From Dehalococcoidia bacterium UBA2588 (GTDB lineage Bacteria; Chloroflexota; Dehalococcoidia; Lucifugimonadales; UBA3495): a DNA stretch of 25,055 nucleotides. The translations under genes and the position numbers were made by a program. The notes beneath the pieces were generated by a model that had not been told where the DNA came from, did not search any database, and saw nothing but the letters and a program-made list of their open reading frames with translations. Each line of letters starts with the position of its first letter. Position 1 is the first letter of the stretch. Shown one piece after another: positions 1 through 7,593 of the stretch. The DNA lies in the NCBI GenBank assembly GCA_002339805.1, contig DDKW01000020.1:62765-87819 (forward strand), given 5' to 3'.

Positions 1-2651
1 ATGAGTTTGTTGCAATCATCAAATGATAATCCCGTTGTGGGTTCATCTAACATATAGAAAGTTTTGCCAGTAGATCTTTTAGATAATTCTGAAGACAATT
101 TAATTCTTTGTGCTTCTCCTCCGGATAGGGTTGTGGCTGATTGGCCTAATTTGATATAGCCTAGACCTACAGCTTGCATGGTTTCTAATCTAGCACGAAT
201 TCTGGGAAGTCTGTCGAACACTTTGATTGCTTCGTCTACTGTCATGTCTAATACTTGGGATATGTTAAGCCCTCGGTATTCAATTTGCAGGGCATCGTTG
301 TTGTATCTAGCACCCTCACATACTGAGCACGGGATAGTAACGTCCGGCAGGAATTGCATTTCAATATTTATGTGTCCTGCTCCTTCACAAGATTCACAGC
401 GTCCACCTTTCACATTGAAGGAAAATCTACCTGGTTTATATCCCCTAAGCTTGGATTCAGGTAATTGAGCGTAGAGTTCTCGCATTGGGGTAAACAACCC
501 GGTATAGGTTGCTGGATTACTTCTAGGGGTTCTGCCTATCGGTGATTGATCTATGTTGATGATTTTATCTATATTTTCAGTTCCATCAATCTTTTTGAAC
601 CTACCAGGTATCTCCTTGGATGAGTTTATTTTCTGGGCTAGTGCTTTGTAGATGGTTTCAAATGCGAGTGTGCTCTTTCCAGAACCAGATACCCCAGTTA
701 CACATGTTAGAGTTCCCAAAGGAATTTCTGTTGAAACATCTTTTAGATTATTGGCTGAACATTTGTCGATTTTGATAGAAGTTCCATGGCCTATACGTCT
801 TTTCTCCGGATATTCGATGATTTTTTCTTTACTTAAATATTGACCAGTCAAAGAACGCTTGTTTGCCATGATTTCATTGATATTGCCTGTGGCCACAACC
901 TGCCCTCCGTATTCTCCTGCACCAGGCCCCATATCTACTATGAAATCAGAGGCTTTCATCATATTCTCATCATGTTCTACAACGATAACGGTGTTACCTA
1001 GGTTTTTAAGGTTTTTAAGTGTTCCTATTAATAACGCATCGTCATAGGGATGCAATCCGATAGTAGGTTCATCACAAACATAAAGAACACCAGTTAATCC
1101 GGAACCGATCTGAGTTGCTAGCCTAACTCTCTGAGCTTCTCCACCTGATAATGTTTTTGCCGTCCTATTTAAGCTTATGTAATCTAGACCAATATTATTT
1201 AAGAAATTTAACCTAACTAGTATTTCTCTTACTATGGGTTCTGCAATAATCCTGTCATATTCAGATAAAGTAGTTGCTTCATCTCCAGAATTTACTAAAG
1301 TTTGAACCCATTGCAGTGTACTTCCGATACTCTCGTTGCAGACCTCCATTATATTCTTACCTCGTACTGTGACTGCTAGGACCTCCTCTTTTAGTCTGTT
1401 TCCATTACACGAGGTACAAGCTTTTTCCGCCATATATCTTTCTATACGAGATCTAATTGATTCTGATGCAGTTTCTCGGTACCGCCTTTCTAGGTTTTTG
1501 ACAATTCCATCAAATGTGACTTCCCATTGATAAGTTTTTCCTCTTCTCGTGTGATGAGATATTTGTATCTTTTCTGTATTATCTCCATTCATGAGCAGAT
1601 GGATAATATTTTCGGGGAGTTTGTTTACTGGAACGTTAAGATCGAATTGGTATTTTGCAGACAAGCTTTGTAATAAATTTTTGTACCATATAGATGTGGA
1701 TTTGCCTAATCTAGACCAAGGAGCAATTGCTCCTTCAAGCAGAGATATATCTTTGTTAGGTATAACTAATTCTGGCTCAACTGATAAGTTGTAGCCAAGT
1801 CCGGCACATGTACTACAAGCTCCGTGAGGGCTGTTAAAACTGAAGGTTCTAGGTTCCATTTCTTGTAGGCTGATATCACAATTAACGCAAGCAAACTTCT
1901 CGGAATAAATAATATCTCCTTTGTCTTGAGTTTCTGCTATTAATGTCCCTTCTCCTTCTCTCAATGAGGTTTCAATAGATTCGGTTAGGCGACTTCGTTC
2001 CAGATTAGACTTTATAATTAGTCTGTCGATTACTATTTCTAAGTTATGCCATTTATTACGTTCTAAACTAATATCTTCAGGGTTATCCAGATTGGTTATT
2101 TCTCCATTAATCCGCATCCTTACAAATCCGTTTTTCTGTGCATAATCAATTACTTCTTTATGTTGTCCTTTCTTATGTACAACTTTTGGAGCCAACAGTG
2201 TCAAACGAGTATTTTGAGGTAAACTTAACAAGGATTCTGTTATTTGTTCTATAGTCTGTTTTGTGACTGGTTGACCGCATTTGTGGCAATGAGGTTTACC
2301 AGCCCTAGCGAAAAGTAATCTTAGATAATCATATATTTCTGTCACAGTCCCTACGGTGGATCTAGGGTTATGGGATACTCCTTTTTGGTCTATTGATATA
2401 GACGGTGATAGTCCCTCTATATATTCGACATTAGGTTTCTCCATTCTTCCCAAAAACTGTCTTGCGTATGCTGATAAGGATTCAACATACCTTCTCTGAC
2501 CTTCTGCATAAATCGTGTCAAAAGCCAGAGAGCTCTTGCCAGAACCAGACACTCCGGTAATTACTACGAGTTGATCTTTTGGTATTTCAACAGTTATATC
2601 TTTGAGATTATGCTCTTTAGCACCTTTAACTTTGATGAATTTTTGAGTCAC
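1..2651 (-). CDS. uvrA: UvrA, excinuclease ABC subunit A (C-terminus beyond the window)
   Basis: DNA damage-recognition ATPase of nucleotide excision repair; it works as a dimer and loads UvrB at lesions. I translated the minus strand by hand and read 883 codons, open to the left edge. There are two ABC modules. The first has a Walker A GVSGSGKSS at residues 33-41, a signature SGGEAQR and CDEPTIGLHP. The second has GVSGSGKST, SGGEAQR and LDEPTTGLSF. Zinc-finger CxxC pairs are present (CHKC, CVNC...CSTC, CTSC, CESC...CSVC). The start is GTG at 2651, chosen because AAGGA at 2663-2659 sits 7 bases upstream and the reading VTQKFIKVKGAKEHNL is the usual UvrA N-terminus. Compared with family length (about 940-960), roughly 60-70 residues are missing past the edge. 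It is the last visible gene of the operon, 23 bases after the biotin-carrier gene. The second DEPTTGL is followed by S where H is usual. Confidence 0.97.
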   Translation of the reverse strand, partial: MTQKFIKVKGAKEHNLKDITVEIPKDQLVVITGVSGSGKSSLAFDTIYAEGQRRYVESLSAYARQFLGRMEKPNVEYIEGLSPSISIDQKGVSHNPRSTVGTVTEIYDYLRLLFARAGKPHCHKCGQPVTKQTIEQITESLLSLPQNTRLTLLAPKVVHKKGQHKEVIDYAQKNGFVRMRINGEITNLDNPEDISLERNKWHNLEIVIDRLIIKSNLERSRLTESIETSLREGEGTLIAETQDKGDIIYSEKFACVNCDISLQEMEPRTFSFNSPHGACSTCAGLGYNLSVEPELVIPNKDISLLEGAIAPWSRLGKSTSIWYKNLLQSLSAKYQFDLNVPVNKLPENIIHLLMNGDNTEKIQISHHTRRGKTYQWEVTFDGIVKNLERRYRETASESIRSRIERYMAEKACTSCNGNRLKEEVLAVTVRGKNIMEVCNESIGSTLQWVQTLVNSGDEATTLSEYDRIIAEPIVREILVRLNFLNNIGLDYISLNRTAKTLSGGEAQRVRLATQIGSGLTGVLYVCDEPTIGLHPYDDALLIGTLKNLKNLGNTVIVVEHDENMMKASDFIVDMGPGAGEYGGQVVATGNINEIMANKRSLTGQYLSKEKIIEYPEKRRIGHGTSIKIDKCSANNLKDVSTEIPLGTLTCVTGVSGSGKSTLAFETIYKALAQKINSSKEIPGRFKKIDGTENIDKIINIDQSPIGRTPRSNPATYTGLFTPMRELYAQLPESKLRGYKPGRFSFNVKGGRCESCEGAGHINIEMQFLPDVTIPCSVCEGARYNNDALQIEYRGLNISQVLDMTVDEAIKVFDRLPRIRARLETMQAVGLGYIKLGQSATTLSGGEAQRIKLSSELSKRSTGKTFYMLDEPTTGLSFDDCNKL

Positions 2652-2674
2652 TAATAAGTCCTTTTGAATAACAA

Positions 2675-3097
2675 TTAGGGTTTTTTGAATGTCATAAGCA
2701 GTTGGCCATTCGAGACCGATTCCATAGGTTGAATATAGATATTATCAATTATACTGTCGATAGGGCTTATTATAGTTTGTTCCATTTTCATCGCTTCTAT
2801 AGTGCATAACGGCTGTCCTATTGACACTGAGTCATTAGGTTGGACATATATTGCTATTACTTTTCCCGACATTTGACAACGTATTTCTGGATTGTCTAAG
2901 TTTAATGTTAACGTAGGATCATTTTTTGCATTATCCCTAGGATGAGAAAGGTCGGTATTATTGTGACTCGAACGAGTAATAGGGAGATCGTAAAGATCCC
3001 CATCTATAGATAATTGTACGAAATCTGCTCCGATGAAGGTCACTAGTAGTTGGTGAGTGACTCCATTTATATCTATTTGTAATGGGTTTTGATTCAT
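2675..3097 (-). CDS. Biotinyl-domain (biotin carboxyl carrier-like) protein
   Basis: Small protein of 140 residues. Its C-terminal half (about 70-138) is a biotinyl/lipoyl-type swinging domain with the biotinylation motif EAMKM at 101-105, so Lys104 is the expected biotin site. The N-terminal half (1-65) has short beta-strand-like segments and a polar linker, as in carrier subunits of acyl-CoA, pyruvate or oxaloacetate carboxylases. What is seen: an intact motif, a clean start and stop, gaps of 20 bases after recO and 23 bases before uvrA, and no strong ribosome site. What is odd: no biotin carboxylase, carboxyltransferase or biotin ligase gene lies in the window, and the neighbours are repair genes. 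It could be the carrier of acetyl-CoA carboxylase (AccB) or of another biotin enzyme encoded elsewhere. The sequence does not decide which. Confidence 0.88.
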   Translation of the reverse strand: MNQNPLQIDINGVTHQLLVTFIGADFVQLSIDGDLYDLPITRSSHNNTDLSHPRDNAKNDPTLTLNLDNPEIRCQMSGKVIAIYVQPNDSVSIGQPLCTIEAMKMEQTIISPIDSIIDNIYIQPMESVSNGQLLMTFKKP

Positions 3098-3117
3098 AAT
3101 AATACTTGCTTATTCAT

Positions 3118-3894
3118 TTAAAGCTTCGTCAAAGGAGTTTGAATTGTTTTGAGATGGTCTATAAATTGTGATGATTTCAAATCTTTTTCTAACCAGAATA
3201 TTATAGTTTCCAGTAACAGGTTTCTTACTTCAGTGTAAGTGGTTTCCTTGATGCGTAATTGTGATTCCCCTGCGGTAGAATGTCTGTTGAAGTACCTTAG
3301 TAATTTAATGGATGCTAAGGACATATCCATAGTATTGCTGATATCAGAACAACCTAAGCATATCACTCCTCCGTTGCTGACACTATATCGGTGTTCTCCT
3401 GCGACTATTTCTTGGCCGCATTTCACACATACAAAAAGCTCGGGTAGAAATCCGGAAAATTTTAAAATTTGGAATTCGAAGTTCCTTATCTTTAGTTCTG
3501 GTTCAGGAGAGTTGGATATAAAGTCTAAAATGTCGATACCTGCATCAAAAATCTGCTTATTGGGCTCTTTTTCTGGAGTGAATTGGTCGATTAATTCAGA
3601 TATATAGATTCCGTGAGCAAGTTTATTTAAGTCTTTGTACAGAGTTGGGTATGCCTTATTTGTTTGTACTTGCGTTACGGTTTCAATAGATCTGCCCCTG
3701 GCTAACTGAATATTTATAACTGTTAGGGGTTCTACGTGTCCTGAGAATTTGCTTTGCGGTTTGCGAGCGCCTTTAGCGATCGCTTGGAGCTTCCCATGCT
3801 GCTTTGTGAACACTGTAAGAATTAGGTCAGCTTCCTTGTATGGAAAATATTTCAAAACCAATGCTTGGCTAGTGTATGTCTTGATAGAAGTCAT
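3118..3894 (-). CDS. recO: DNA repair protein RecO
   Basis: Recombination mediator that, with RecR, helps load RecA on SSB-coated single-stranded DNA and anneals complementary strands. The protein has 258 residues, normal for the family. The N-terminal OB-fold reads QALVLKYFPYKEADLILTVF (about 10-29), followed by the GKLQAIAKGARKPQSKF stretch. A central helical part follows. A zinc site is formed by Cys156, Cys159, Cys179 and Cys182 (CVKC...CLGC). Its ATG overlaps the recR stop in an ATGA arrangement at 3894-3891, so translation is probably coupled to recR, its functional partner. No anomalies are visible. Confidence 0.95.
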   Translation of the reverse strand: MTSIKTYTSQALVLKYFPYKEADLILTVFTKQHGKLQAIAKGARKPQSKFSGHVEPLTVINIQLARGRSIETVTQVQTNKAYPTLYKDLNKLAHGIYISELIDQFTPEKEPNKQIFDAGIDILDFISNSPEPELKIRNFEFQILKFSGFLPELFVCVKCGQEIVAGEHRYSVSNGGVICLGCSDISNTMDMSLASIKLLRYFNRHSTAGESQLRIKETTYTEVRNLLLETIIFWLEKDLKSSQFIDHLKTIQTPLTKL

Positions 3895-4511
3895 TCGCTG
3901 ATTTGTTGTCGTCCTTGGAAAGCTCTGCTAAGAGTGATGTCATCAGAGTATTCTAGTGAGCCTCCTATTGGTAGCCCTCTTGCCAGGTGGGTTATAACCA
4001 AATCAGATTTTGTGTTGTTGTTGCTTATATATAACGCCGTAGCTTCCCCTTGTAGTGTTGGATTCGTAGCAATTATCATTTCAGATATATCTTCTTTTTC
4101 AAGCCTTTGGAATAATTGCTTAATTCGTAATTGATCGGGGCCTATACCATTTAAAGGTGATATTGACCCGTGAAGTACATGGTATAGTCCTTTGAAGCAA
4201 TTAGACTTTTCTATGGCTACTACGTCCATGGGATCTTCAACAACGCATATTTGCGAGATATTTCTATTAGGATTGGTGCATATAATGCATGGGTTGTAGT
4301 CTGAAAGATTTTGACATTTGTCGCAGTATATTATTTTGGTGCTTACAGAGGAAATAGCTTCGGCTAGCTGAATATTTTCACGTTCTGTTTGTCTCACAAT
4401 ATAGTATGCTAGTCTTTGCGCTGTTTTCGGACCAATCCCTGGCAATTTACTAAGCTCTTCTATCAGAGAATTCAAAGAATCAGATACGTTTGTCGCGTTG
4501 TTAAGATTCAT
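3891..4511 (-). CDS. recR: Recombination protein RecR
   Basis: Partner of RecO in the RecFOR pathway; it forms a ring-shaped clamp on DNA. Length is 206 residues, typical for RecR. In order: an N-terminal helix-hairpin-helix (LPGIGPKTAQRLA, about 23-35), a four-cysteine zinc finger (Cys63, Cys66, Cys75, Cys78), a Toprim domain starting at CVVEDPMDV (about 89-97), and the conserved C-terminal block ARGLPIGGSLEYSDD and LSRAFQGR. The start ATG at 4511 has an AGG-containing site a few bases upstream. It lies between ybaB and recO in the widely conserved dnaX-ybaB-recR order. Confidence 0.97.
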   Translation of the reverse strand: MNLNNATNVSDSLNSLIEELSKLPGIGPKTAQRLAYYIVRQTERENIQLAEAISSVSTKIIYCDKCQNLSDYNPCIICTNPNRNISQICVVEDPMDVVAIEKSNCFKGLYHVLHGSISPLNGIGPDQLRIKQLFQRLEKEDISEMIIATNPTLQGEATALYISNNNTKSDLVITHLARGLPIGGSLEYSDDITLSRAFQGRQQISE

Positions 4512-4531
4512 TTTCTAACCTATTAAGACCT

Positions 4532-4831
4532 TTAAGTTAGTCCTGGGATGTTTAATCCTCCGGTGACCGCTCCCATCTTTTCTGAAGCCAACTGCTGGGA
4601 TTTTTCCATGGCGTCATTGATAGCAGTCAGTACTAGATCTTGGAGTAATTCAATGTCTTCAACCGCTTCGGGGTCTATAACAACACTTTTGATCTCTTGT
4701 TTCCCTGTAACCTCAATCTTTACTACTCCGCCACCGGACGTACCTTCCACAACCAAGGTTTCTAATTCTTGCTGTATTTGAAGGAGCTTTGTTTGTAATT
4801 GTTGTGCTTGCTTCATCATGTTTCTATTCAT
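4532..4831 (-). CDS. ybaB: YbaB/EbfC family nucleoid-associated protein
   Basis: Small DNA-binding protein (99 residues) that dimerises and coats DNA. It is often encoded between dnaX and recR, exactly as here. The N-terminal half is a long amphipathic, glutamine-rich helix (MKQAQQLQTKLLQIQQELE). The middle has the family hallmark GTSGGGVVKIEVTGKQEI and IDPEAVEDIELLQDLVLTA, and the end reads MGAVTGGLNIPG. The ATG overlaps the end of dnaX by 8 bases, which implies translational coupling. A slightly later Met (residue 5 or 6) is also a possible start. Confidence 0.95.
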   Translation of the reverse strand: MNRNMMKQAQQLQTKLLQIQQELETLVVEGTSGGGVVKIEVTGKQEIKSVVIDPEAVEDIELLQDLVLTAINDAMEKSQQLASEKMGAVTGGLNIPGLT

Positions 4832-6482
4832 CTGATTTCTCCTGTAGTACGTGTGCTCCCATTCCCATTGCTACTCTCACGAGTGGACTATTTTGCAATG
4901 CATTGGGGCTGCCGTTTTGACTGCCATTGCTGGCAACCATATCTAAACTAATTTCTAAGTCTTGATTGAAGTGTTTTTTAAATATCTCACTCACTTTATT
5001 ATAGGATATAGGACTAGACATTTCTTCTTCCATTCGTTCGAAGTTAGCTCGATTTTTAAAGTATAATGTCATTTTGCCATCAATGATTTCAAGTGATGTC
5101 TTCTCACAATCCCTTAAAAGAGCCCCCAAATTGAATTTTTCTCCTTTTTGTCTGCCTAATGACCGTATCACTTCGTTCCAGGTATTCAAGATACCTGATT
5201 CAGAAGGAGAGTTAGTTTGGTTGGTAATTTTGGTTTTGGACTCGGACACGCTGGACTCAGTCGAACTATTCGTTGGATTTGGAGTCGCAGAATCTTGTGT
5301 AATGGTTGGTTTAATTGGTTCAGGAATTTTAGGGGATTCTTTCGGTAAGACGATATTTGGGACAATGGGTTCTTTGGTCTTTATGGTGTTTGAGTCAGAT
5401 TCGGCAATCAGATTGACTGTGAGTTTAACAATTAGCAGCTCTAACAACAGGATATCTGATTGAATGGTTTTAAAATTCACAGCATTCCACATTCCTAGGC
5501 ATTGAATTATCTTTGCACTGTCATACTTGTTAGCTATAGGTTGGATGTCGGACTCAAGGTTGTATATTGATGCCTGAAGCAATGAAGTATCTAATTGATA
5601 CAACATGATTGATCTTAGTAAATTCATGACGTTCTTGTGTATGGCAACTGCTTCAATTCCAAGACTTAGCGATTCATTTACCAGGCGTATGGAACCAGCT
5701 GTATCTTGGTTAAGAATTAAGCTCACTAGATCTACCCACCGAGATGGATTACTAATACCAATAAAGTTTTCAACATCCTGTCTCTTAAGATTACCGTTGG
5801 TTGATACTATCATTTGTTCGAGTATAGTTTCGGCATCTCTAAGACTGCCGTCACAGGATTGAGCTATCACTTCTAAAGAAGCATTTTCTGCTACGATACC
5901 TTCTGACTCTATGATTGAGTTGAGCCTTTGCACTATTAAAGGATGTGAAATCTTTCTGAAGTCATATCGCTGGCATCGAGATAGAATAGTAGGTAATATT
6001 TTCTGTGGCTCAGTCGTGCATAGAATGAAAGTCACGTGACTTGGTGGTTCCTCAAGTGTCTTAAGGAATGCATTTGAAGCTTGATCGGTAAGCATATGGG
6101 CTTCATCAATTATGTACACTTTTTTTGTACCTTCGGATGGCAGGAAGTTGATTTTTTCTTTGATACTTCTTATTTCGTCGATTCCTCGATTGCTAGCGGC
6201 ATCTAATTCGATAATATCTAAGAACTTGCCTTCATTGCTGGATGAACACATAGTGCATTTATTACACGGATTCCCACCTTCTATTGCAAGGCAATTTATA
6301 GCTTTGCTTAACACACGCGCGGTGGTGGTTTTACCTGTGCCACGTGGCCCGCAAAATAAATACGAATGAGAAATCCTTTGTTGAATTATAGCCTGTTTTA
6401 AAGTAGTGGATATGTGGTCTTGTCCTGAAATTTCATCAAAAGACTTGGGTCTCCATTTTCTGTACATTGAAATTGAAGTCAT
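4824..6482 (-). CDS. dnaX: DNA polymerase III gamma/tau subunit DnaX
   Basis: Clamp-loader ATPase of the replicative polymerase. Length is 552 residues. The AAA+ domain holds Walker A GPRGTGKT at 45-52, a zinc module with Cys64, Cys73, Cys76 and Cys79, Walker B IIDEAH (124-129), and the SRC arginine-finger motif at 168-170. Domains II-III follow to about residue 360. A Pro/Ser/Thr-rich linker comes next, then a tau-like C-terminal segment ending near the stop. I looked for a slippery A-run for making a short gamma form and saw only runs of up to six A (around 4978, within the C-terminal domain), so programmed frameshifting is not supported. The gene follows ybeY by 2 bases and overlaps ybaB by 8. 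Confidence 0.97.
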   Translation of the reverse strand: MTSISMYRKWRPKSFDEISGQDHISTTLKQAIIQQRISHSYLFCGPRGTGKTTTARVLSKAINCLAIEGGNPCNKCTMCSSSNEGKFLDIIELDAASNRGIDEIRSIKEKINFLPSEGTKKVYIIDEAHMLTDQASNAFLKTLEEPPSHVTFILCTTEPQKILPTILSRCQRYDFRKISHPLIVQRLNSIIESEGIVAENASLEVIAQSCDGSLRDAETILEQMIVSTNGNLKRQDVENFIGISNPSRWVDLVSLILNQDTAGSIRLVNESLSLGIEAVAIHKNVMNLLRSIMLYQLDTSLLQASIYNLESDIQPIANKYDSAKIIQCLGMWNAVNFKTIQSDILLLELLIVKLTVNLIAESDSNTIKTKEPIVPNIVLPKESPKIPEPIKPTITQDSATPNPTNSSTESSVSESKTKITNQTNSPSESGILNTWNEVIRSLGRQKGEKFNLGALLRDCEKTSLEIIDGKMTLYFKNRANFERMEEEMSSPISYNKVSEIFKKHFNQDLEISLDMVASNGSQNGSPNALQNSPLVRVAMGMGAHVLQEKSDE

Positions 6483-6484
6483 TA

Positions 6485-7003
6485 TTAACCTTTTAACCTA
6501 TGGGCTTCGTACATTTCAGATACAATACTATTAGATATATTTAGGTGTTGTAGTAAGGTAGACTCTTGCATTTGCATTTCTGTTCGCTCTTTGACTGTGG
6601 CGTGATCATACCCTGAAAGATGCAACAATCCATGTATAAGTAAAAAGTTTAATACTTCTTCCCGTGATTGGTGATATGCCTTTGATTGACTTTCTACTTC
6701 CTCGTAAGATATCACTATATCTCCTAATTGGTCTTCTTCTATTTCGGTAAAAATATTGTCTTCTTCTGCAGTCATATGCATCTCTTTTGGAGAGAAGGAT
6801 AAAACGTCAGTACTTTCCTTGATTCCGCGAAATGAGGTGTTAAGCTGAGTAATGTTCTTGTTAGTAGTGATTAATATGCTGATGTTCAAAACCTGATTAT
6901 GAGGGTACAAATATTCAATGGCATTTTGCATTGCAGATTTAATAGACTCAACGGACACAAATTCTGAGTATTCCGCACATACTATAGCATCAACGTTATG
7001 CAA
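6485..7003 (-). CDS. ybeY: Endoribonuclease YbeY (16S rRNA maturation and quality control)
   Basis: Metal-dependent endoribonuclease involved in 16S rRNA 3'-end maturation and ribosome quality control. Length is 172 residues. The zinc motif HGLLHLSGYDH spans 124-134 (His124, His128, His134), and the conserved LNTSFRGIKESTDVLSF block lies at 54-70. The start is TTG at 7003: the frame is closed upstream, and the next in-frame ATG is at residue 25, which would remove the first family strand. A GAGGTAGG stretch lies about 6 bases upstream of the TTG. It is the first gene of the seven-gene minus-strand operon and is read from a promoter inside the divergent region next door. Confidence 0.94.
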   Translation of the reverse strand: MHNVDAIVCAEYSEFVSVESIKSAMQNAIEYLYPHNQVLNISILITTNKNITQLNTSFRGIKESTDVLSFSPKEMHMTAEEDNIFTEIEEDQLGDIVISYEEVESQSKAYHQSREEVLNFLLIHGLLHLSGYDHATVKERTEMQMQESTLLQHLNISNSIVSEMYEAHRLKG

Positions 7004-7033
7004 TCTTAACCTACCTCACCCATTCATTGACTA

Positions 7034-7063
7034 ATACTAGCATGTACTCTGATTTACATTCAA
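7034..7063 (-). promoter_or_regulatory. Candidate promoter of the ybeY-dnaX-recR-uvrA operon
   Basis: Reading the minus strand, TTGAAT at 7063-7058 serves as -35. It is separated by 18 bases from TAGTAT at 7039-7034, which is preceded by TGC (7042-7040) and so forms an extended -10. The transcript would start about 20-25 bases before the ybeY TTG. The -35 lies at the centre of the palindrome at 7049-7073. This rests on sequence match only. Confidence 0.5.
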
Positions 7064-7073
7064 TGTAAATCAG
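7049..7073. promoter_or_regulatory. Perfect 12-1-12 palindrome, candidate operator
   Basis: CTGATTTACATT (7049-7060) and its exact reverse complement AATGTAAATCAG (7062-7073) flank a single C. It lies between two divergent genes, covers the -35/spacer of the likely ybeY promoter, and sits just upstream of the plus-strand promoter. The inner 15 bases (TTACATT-C-AATGTAA) have the 7-1-7 layout known from Fur/PerR/Zur-family boxes, but the bases do not match a consensus I can name. No T-run follows on either strand, so a terminator is unlikely. Confidence 0.65.
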
Positions 7074-7096
7074 TCAACTGATATCTATCTAAGTCG

Positions 7097-7127
7097 TGAT
7101 ACAATTCTGGTGATTAAAATTTGGAGG
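7097..7127 (+). promoter_or_regulatory. Extended -10 promoter and ribosome site for the 7132 gene
   Basis: TGATACAAT at 7097-7105 is an extended -10 (TG-n-TACAAT), with no good -35 hexamer at the standard distance. GGAGG at 7123-7127 is a strong ribosome-binding site 4 bases before the ATG at 7132. The start of transcription would fall near 7112. Confidence 0.5.
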
Positions 7128-7131
7128 CAAT

Positions 7132-7566
7132 ATGCCTGAATATCAGACAGGATTCTGGCGGAATAGCGACTATAACTATTCCATACTTAATGAAGAAGCA
7201 GTAAAAGAGCTTTCGGATTTGGTCTTGCAATATATGACTGAGATTGATTTCAAAGATTTACCTCCAATCATAGGTCAAATATTAGATGATTTTGCTGATC
7301 AAAGTGGTTGTCTTCCCGAAGACTTAGAAAAATCAGACGCGTTTCAAATGATTATAAATTCGCAATTAGCAGTGACATTGGCATACCAATTGGGAAGATT
7401 AGATGGGAAGTCTCCTCAAATCATTGATAAATTAGTTGAAGAAGTTGTGTCTAATGAATCGTTGTTGGAATTATCAGATACTTCAGATATTGATAGAAAC
7501 GATTTAAATAAACCCGTAGAAAAGGTTTACCCTCAGCTAAGACTTATGAACTTCACTGATCAATAA
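7132..7566 (+). CDS. Hypothetical acidic protein, 144 residues
   Basis: I do not recognise this protein. It is acidic and mostly predicted helical. Residues 1-20 are polar and aromatic (MPEYQTGFWRNSDYNYSIL). A long helical middle (about 20-115) contains LPPIIGQILDDFADQSG and SQLAVTLAYQLGRLDGKS. A short tail contains PQLRLMNF. There is no signal peptide, membrane segment, cysteine cluster or catalytic motif. Expression looks real: extended -10 promoter, strong GGAGG site, and codon use like its neighbours. It is followed after 27 bases by the amidohydrolase gene on the same strand, so the two are probably co-transcribed. It may be a lineage-specific partner or regulator of that enzyme, but this is only a guess from position. 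Confidence 0.8.
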   Translation: MPEYQTGFWRNSDYNYSILNEEAVKELSDLVLQYMTEIDFKDLPPIIGQILDDFADQSGCLPEDLEKSDAFQMIINSQLAVTLAYQLGRLDGKSPQIIDKLVEEVVSNESLLELSDTSDIDRNDLNKPVEKVYPQLRLMNFTDQ

Positions 7567-7593
7567 CTGAACCTAGGCATATTTAGGAGAGAT

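Noticed and set aside
3239..3607. 122-codon open frame on the plus strand across recO
   Set aside because: Antisense shadow of recO; no ribosome site, no recognisable protein pattern, and recO is clearly the real gene.
4970..4985. Run of six A on the dnaX coding strand as a possible frameshift site
   Set aside because: It lies near the C-terminus in a conserved-looking segment, lacks the A-AAA-AAG form and has no clear stimulatory hairpin.
7049..7073. Bidirectional terminator reading of the palindrome
   Set aside because: It is flanked by the 5' ends of two divergent genes, not by 3' ends, and has no adjacent T-run.
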